In this document: positions 5,940 through 9,316 of the stretch, in pieces
How positions within the stretch are numbered: position 1 is the stretch's first letter
How the letters are laid out: each line of letters begins with the position of its first letter
Assembly (NCBI GenBank): GCA_946497265.1
Contig: CAMMKL010000071.1
Coordinates: 1-9,316 of the forward strand
Origin: an uncultured Clostridia bacterium
Lineage (GTDB): Bacteria; Bacillota; Clostridia; Oscillospirales; Acutalibacteraceae
Direction: 5' to 3'
Length of the DNA stretch: 9,316 nucleotides
Made by a program: the position numbers and the translations under genes
Notes under the pieces: generated by a model
Database searches by the model: none
What the model saw: the letters and a program-made list of their open reading frames with translations, nothing else
What the model was told of the DNA's origin: nothing

Positions 5940-8347
5940 GGGTGTTGCGGGCGGAATTTGCAAAGGTATACGCCAAAAAGGGGATTTGGTTTTTGCTTAC
6001 CGTTCTTATTCTGCTCAATGGTTTTTTGCTTGTACGCAACGAATCGGTATCGCATCAGATGGTGTCGTCCGAAGAATATGCCGCGCAGTTTTCGTATATG
6101 GAGGGGATGACCCCTGAGGAGCGCGCATCATATCTTGCCGCACGGGATGAGGATCTCAAGTGGATTATGCAGCTGACGGCGGTCAGCGAGGACCAGGCGG
6201 GCGCTTTTTTGACGCAAAACGAGCTTGCCGATTCCCTGACGCCGGAGCAATTATCCCGCTATCGGAAGATGATTGAAGAGGGGAGTTATCTTCAGTTTAC
6301 ACGTGGACCGGGATTCGAGTATGAGCTAAACCGGACGTATTATCAGCAGCAGCAGGCATTGGACGGCTACCATTCTTCCATTGAGGAAATCCGGGAAAAG
6401 GCCGATTCCATGACGAAAATTTCGATTTTTGCGGACGAAGGCTCGTTTTCTTATCGCAATATACAGAAAACGGCCGCGGATTTTGAAGCGGTCAAAAACT
6501 TGGAGCTGCCGTTTGACCAGTCGCTGGGGGTCAATATGTCCACCGGCTTTGTCGGTACGGATATTGCAATCCTTTTTCTTGTATTTATGGTCTGTATTTC
6601 TCTGGTAACCCAGGAGAAGGATAAGGGGCTCTTTTCCTTGGTCCGATCCACCTATCAGGGGCGCAGCCCGGTTATTGCATCCAAGATCGGGGTTTTAGGC
6701 GTGTCCTGCGGCCTCTTTACCGGATTGTTGTTTGGCAGTAATGTACTAATCGCTTTTTGGATTTACGGTTTGGGCGACCTATCCCGTCCGATTCAATCGG
6801 TGGATACCTGTATGGGGCTGGCTCTTCCTGTAAATGTGTGGCAGTATTTGCTGCTGCTCTTTTTCATGAAGTGGCTGCTTTCTTTCCTGTTTGCATTGAT
6901 CCTTCTTCTGCTCAGCCTCCTCATACGTAGCCCGGTTCTGATCTGTGCGGGCGTCATCGGGATAGTTGGGGTAGAGTATGCAGCGTATGCCTTGATTTCT
7001 TCCACATCCAGCTTATCCTTTTTTAAGTACGTCAATCTCGTCTATTTTGCATTCCAGCCGGAATTTTACCGTACCTATCTAAACGTGGACTTTTTCTCTG
7101 TTCCGGTAAATCTATTTACGCTTTTCTTTGTGGTGTGCGCAATTCTGATGGTTTGCCTCATTGCGGGAAACATGCTGCTTTTCTGCCGCGGGAAAAGCAA
7201 AGCGTCCAAAGAATTGGTTATGTTTTCCAACAAGCGCAAGCGGCGGCGTATCCAGGTACATATTCGTTGCCATGAATTTTATAAGGCGCTGATTGCCAAC
7301 AAGGTTTTGTTTTTGCTGCTTGCGTTCCTTGGCTTTCAGCTTTATGGTGCAACGCAAGCCAAATCCATGCTGACGACCGACGATCTATATTACAAAAGTT
7401 ATGTGCAGGTTCTGAAAGGGCCGGTAACCGAAGCATCTCTCTCTTTTATCGAGAAGGAAAAAGAAAGGTTCGCCCAAATCGACGAGCAAACACGGGAACT
7501 GGGGGAACAATTTCAGTCGGGGGCCCTTTCCCAAAGCCAGTACGAAGAGGAACTGGTGCGAATAAGCGCCCAAACCAAAAGCAGAAAGATTTTTGAACAA
7601 GACATACTTGGCCAGCTTCGTTACATGGAAGAATACAAAGAAACACAGGGGAGAGATTTGTGGTTTGTCGATGATTTCGGTTTTCGGCAGTTAACGGCGG
7701 AAGAGTCGGTCGAAACCGATCAGTATAACGCCTTTTTGCTTGTGCTGATGCTGATTGTTGGGCTTAGCGCTACCTTTGCGTCGGAGTATTCCTCTTCGAT
7801 GGCGGGGCTTATTACCACATATCCAAATGGACGCGGTACCACGGTAACGTGCAAATTGGGGATTGCATTTCTGATTGTGCTTTTTGTGTTCCTGACCGTA
7901 TATCTTCCCGAGCTTATCAATATAGTAAGGCTTTACGGAATGGCCGGATTAGAGGCACCGGTTCAGAGTATGCAGCATTTGCAGCATTTTCCTTTGTCGG
8001 TTTCCATACGAGGGTATCTAGTCCTTTTATATGTTACCCGCTTGCTTGCGGCGATGGGCGTGGCGGGGATAATCTTGTTGTTCTCGTTGGCGGTTAAGGA
8101 CTCCTTGAAAGCGATGCTCCTGTCTTTTGGGATATTCGCCGCCCCGCTTGCCTGTAGCATGCTGGGTATCCATTGGCTCGATCCCGTTACCTGCAACGCA
8201 ATGCTGACCGGAAATCAGATGCTGCAGGGAGCTGTTTCCAATCGGATGATGGCGGATGTGTTAATAGTGGTCTATCCCATAATTGCTGTATCAATGGCAA
8301 TTTTTTCAGTGGTTTGGATCTATCAAAAGTTTGGAAAAAACAACTGA
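5936..8347 (+). CDS. ABC-2 type permease, tandem fusion of two permease halves
   Basis: 803 residues, an integral membrane protein beginning at GTG in the GTGA overlap with the ATPase stop; GGGAG lies 11 nt upstream. About 12 membrane segments fall in two sets. Half 1 has a membrane helix (17-34), a large extracytoplasmic domain (about 35-207), then helices around 208-225, 250-275, 302-330, 333-353 and 391-415. Half 2 repeats the layout: helix 457-470, outer domain (about 471-597), then 598-614, 641-658, 691-721, 726-745 and 772-795. The halves are homologous: EF-x-K before helix 1 (residues 7-10) matches EF-x-K (447-450), and residues 225-252 align without gaps to 615-642, sharing E, L, GR, K and G. 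A basic linker (KRKRRR, 433-438) joins them. ABC-2 permeases usually dimerise, so this fusion would give a complete pathway from one gene. The two large outer domains could contact the lipoprotein or propeller. Confidence 0.92.
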   Translation: MRVLRAEFAKVYAKKGIWFLLTVLILLNGFLLVRNESVSHQMVSSEEYAAQFSYMEGMTPEERASYLAARDEDLKWIMQLTAVSEDQAGAFLTQNELADSLTPEQLSRYRKMIEEGSYLQFTRGPGFEYELNRTYYQQQQALDGYHSSIEEIREKADSMTKISIFADEGSFSYRNIQKTAADFEAVKNLELPFDQSLGVNMSTGFVGTDIAILFLVFMVCISLVTQEKDKGLFSLVRSTYQGRSPVIASKIGVLGVSCGLFTGLLFGSNVLIAFWIYGLGDLSRPIQSVDTCMGLALPVNVWQYLLLLFFMKWLLSFLFALILLLLSLLIRSPVLICAGVIGIVGVEYAAYALISSTSSLSFFKYVNLVYFAFQPEFYRTYLNVDFFSVPVNLFTLFFVVCAILMVCLIAGNMLLFCRGKSKASKELVMFSNKRKRRRIQVHIRCHEFYKALIANKVLFLLLAFLGFQLYGATQAKSMLTTDDLYYKSYVQVLKGPVTEASLSFIEKEKERFAQIDEQTRELGEQFQSGALSQSQYEEELVRISAQTKSRKIFEQDILGQLRYMEEYKETQGRDLWFVDDFGFRQLTAEESVETDQYNAFLLVLMLIVGLSATFASEYSSSMAGLITTYPNGRGTTVTCKLGIAFLIVLFVFLTVYLPELINIVRLYGMAGLEAPVQSMQHLQHFPLSVSIRGYLVLLYVTRLLAAMGVAGIILLFSLAVKDSLKAMLLSFGIFAAPLACSMLGIHWLDPVTCNAMLTGNQMLQGAVSNRMMADVLIVVYPIIAVSMAIFSVVWIYQKFGKNN

Positions 8348-8480
8348 TTGCATTTAGAAAGAAAATGGAGGCTTAAACGTCCATGCGGTTTTAAAATCTC
8401 ACCCTTTTTATTTATAACGGAACATTCAAAATCAAGAATCCAAATGATAATTTATTTTGAACCAGAGATTCTCATTTTTA
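8348..8480 (+). other. Noncoding 3' flank of the cassette with a weak hairpin
   Basis: No credible ORF is present. A possible weak stem pairs AGAATC (8435-8440) with GATTCT (8467-8472), with an inner CAAA/TTTG pairing, followed by CATTTTT. It could be a poor terminator, but the loop is long and the stem short. The convincing terminator-like hairpins begin about 40 bp further on in the tandem array. Confidence 0.35.
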
Positions 8481-8517
8481 GTATGGTATCCTTTTAGTAG
8501 CGCAACCCCACCAGGCT

Positions 8518-8555
8518 GAGCCTGGACGCACATCGCGTTCCGGGCTCGTTTTTTT
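8518..8555 (+). terminator. Array hairpin 1, terminator-like, after the ABC cassette
   Basis: GAGCCTGGA-CGC (8518-8529) pairs with GCGTTCCGGGCTC (8535-8547) around loop ACATC, about 12 bp with one bulge and one G-U pair, followed by seven T (8549-8555). It is the first strong terminator-like structure after the permease stop and probably ends cassette transcripts. An alternative hairpin CCAGGC-TGA-GCCTGG (8511-8525) would use the same GCCTGG and exclude it. Confidence 0.75.
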
Positions 8556-8616
8556 GTTTTGCCCGTTCCCTCGCGTTTATGGCGGGTGTTTTTTTGCGAC
8601 ACAACCCCACCAGGCT

Positions 8617-8654
8617 GAGCCTGGACGCACATCGCGTTCCGGGCTCAGTTTTTT
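8617..8654 (+). terminator. Array hairpin 2, terminator-like
   Basis: The same GC-rich stem and ACATC loop as hairpin 1 (8617-8646), followed by AG and six T. Its sequence is conserved with copies 1 and 3; only the bases after the stem vary. It would act as a backup terminator if it works. Confidence 0.65.
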
Positions 8655-8716
8655 ATTTTGCCCGTTCCCTCGCGTTTATGGCGGGTTATCTTTTTGCGAT
8701 ACAATCCCACCAGGCT

Positions 8717-8753
8717 GAGCCTGGACGCACATCGCGTTCCGGGCTCGTTTTTT
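8717..8753 (+). terminator. Array hairpin 3, terminator-like
   Basis: A third copy of the stem-loop (8717-8746) followed by G and six T (8748-8753). It is identical in the stem to copies 1 and 2. Confidence 0.65.
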
Positions 8754-8808
8754 GTTTTGCCTTTCCCTCGCGTTTATGGCGGGTATTTTTTTGCAACAGA
8801 ACCCCACC

Positions 8809-8845
8809 AGGCCAAACCTGTCAACGCGATGTGCATCCCAGGTTC
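8809..8845 (+). repeat. Copy 4 hairpin with inverted core
   Basis: AACCTG (8815-8820) pairs with CAGGTT (8839-8844). The enclosed AACGCGATGTGCATCC is close to the reverse complement of the core of copies 1-3, so this hairpin lies in the opposite orientation while the flanking CCCCACCAGG box does not. The outer stem bases differ from copies 1-3 yet still pair. Confidence 0.65.
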
Positions 8846-9223
8846 AGCTTTTCCTTTCACTACTTATACTTGCGCTTGCGCTGGGTTTTTGCAACCTTTT
8901 CTACGTTTATCCTCAACAATCCTGGCGAGGATCCTATCATGATAATCGGATTTTATCGTTCCATCACACCCTGGCTGCAAAAAAATCTCTTGAACCGAGA
9001 GAACCCGGCATTTGCATTTCTGTCAATACTGGGAAAATAGATTTTTAGTCGATTGGTTAAAAACATTTCGATGTTTCCAAATATACTGAAGATGCTACTT
9101 ACTTCCAACTCCCTGGCTGCATTTTTCTGACGGTTTCAACTGGGAAAGAAATAACTGCCTATTGTTTATACCAAAGTCTCTTTTAAAAATATACATGTCC
9201 ATTCTGTAATTTCTGAAAATAAT
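8846..9223. other. Intergenic stretch without a recognised gene
   Basis: Open frames across this segment are short, lack ribosome binding sites and run into the repeat array, so I do not call any. Small features only: a hairpin AAACAT-TTCG-ATGTTT (9061-9076), two short palindromes (AGGATCCT and ATCATGAT, about 8928-8944), and the string CCCTGGCTGCA occurring twice (near 8969 and 9111). None has an assignable function. It is the space between two convergent transcription units. Confidence 0.5.
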
Positions 9224-9251
9224 AAAAGGGTGGTATTTATACCACCCTTTT
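9224..9251 (-). terminator. Strong intrinsic terminator of the convergent minus-strand gene
   Basis: A perfect 12-bp inverted repeat, AAAAGGGTGGTA (9224-9235) with TACCACCCTTTT (9240-9251), around loop TTTA. On the minus strand it begins 9 nt after the stop codon of the ABC ATPase fragment and continues into the T-rich TTTTATTATTTT, so that is its main direction. With TTTT on the other side it may also stop leftover plus-strand transcripts. Confidence 0.85.
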
Positions 9252-9260
9252 CAAAATGAT

Positions 9261-9316
9261 CTACCGGTCGAAGCGATAAAGGTAAAGGTCCTCCAGGTTA
9301 GGTTTGGCCAGGATAA
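9261..9316 (-). CDS. C-terminal end of a probable second ABC transporter ATPase (partial)
   Basis: Only the last 17 codons and stop are in the window, reading ILAKPNLEDLYLYRFDR. The P-x-LEDLYLYRF pattern closely resembles the PTVEDCYLYHF end of the ATPase at 5058-5939 and the usual ending of ABC-2 type ATP-binding proteins. A strong terminator follows 9 nt after the TAG stop, which supports a real gene end. The gene runs convergently to the cassette and starts beyond the right edge. Because so little is visible, the assignment rests on this short motif alone, and other products remain possible. Confidence 0.6.
   Translation of the reverse strand, partial: ILAKPNLEDLYLYRFDR

Larger units (their letters stand above)
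8481..8845 (+). repeat. Tandem array of about 100-bp units with paired hairpins (three copies plus a diverged fourth)
   Basis: Anchored on the CCCCACCAGG box, units start at about 8506, 8605, 8705 (TCCCACC in this copy) and 8802, giving spacings of 99, 100 and 97 bp. Each of the first three units has the same order: CCACCAGGCTGAGCCTGG, then ACGCACATCGCGTTCC, GGGCTC, a T-tract, a CCCTCGCGTTTATGGCGGG element, and a second T-tract ending in TTTTTGC. Copies 1-3 are nearly identical in the hairpin segment and differ mainly in T-tract length and single bases. Copy 4 keeps CCCCACCAGG but has a diverged, inverted hairpin core. Sequence just left of copy 1 (TATGGTATCCTTTT) resembles the end of a unit, so the array may begin near 8481. 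No ORF across it is credible. It is not a CRISPR array: repeats are contiguous, without unique spacers. Confidence 0.9.

Noticed and set aside
8432..8632. Minus-strand frame with repeated MCVQAQPGG peptide
   Set aside because: The repeated peptide is just a translation of the hairpin repeats; it has no ribosome binding site and the frame is not kept across units.
8481..8845. CRISPR array
   Set aside because: The repeats are about 100 bp and contiguous, without unique spacers of uniform length, and no cas gene is present.
8579..9048. Overlapping plus-strand frames with repeated TRLSLDAHRVPGS-like peptides
   Set aside because: They are three different frames over the same DNA repeats, with frame slips from T-tract length changes. 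Noncoding repeat is the simpler reading.
9061..9076. UUCG-loop hairpin as a terminator or small RNA
   Set aside because: The stem is only six mostly A-T pairs and no T-tract or promoter accompanies it; likely chance.

Overview
The window looks like chromosomal DNA of a low-to-mid GC Gram-positive anaerobe of the Clostridia (Oscillospiraceae/Ruminococcaceae-like). This is inferred from strong AGGAGG-type ribosome binding sites, a TTG start, a lipobox lipoprotein, consensus sigma-A promoters, a tRNA with encoded CCA, and the DUF711/ACT gene pair common in Firmicutes. No species can be named from sequence alone.

Left part (1-1290). A minus-strand two-gene operon encodes an ACT-domain protein followed by a PFL-like DUF711 (UPF0210) protein that runs off the left edge. 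It has its own near-consensus promoter. Diverging from it is a tRNA-Leu(UAA) gene with a consensus promoter and an intrinsic terminator. This is ordinary core-genome content.

Middle part (1290-8347). After an AT-rich leader of about 200 bp come five plus-strand genes that read as one cassette. They are: a membrane-anchored, probable beta-propeller protein with a Cys/His motif; a small secreted Tyr-rich protein; a solute-binding-protein-like lipoprotein with a DUF3502-like C-terminus; an ABC ATPase; and an 803-residue ABC-2 type permease that overlaps the ATPase gene by 4 bp. The permease appears to be two homologous permease halves fused in tandem, so one ATPase gene and one permease gene could form a complete transporter. 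The combination is unusual because sugar-type binding proteins normally work with MalFG-type importers, whereas ABC-2 permeases are usually exporters. I propose an envelope-located ABC-2 system with accessory surface proteins. Its substrate is unknown.

Right part (8348-9316). Noncoding DNA carries a tandem array of about 100-bp units (three good copies plus a diverged fourth). Each unit holds a GC-rich hairpin followed by a T-tract, then a second weaker hairpin followed by a T-tract, all in the sense that would terminate transcription from the cassette. The hairpin core of copy 4 is inverted relative to the others. A strong inverted-repeat terminator then closes a convergent minus-strand gene. 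The last 17 residues of that gene resemble the C-terminus of another ABC-2-type ATPase.
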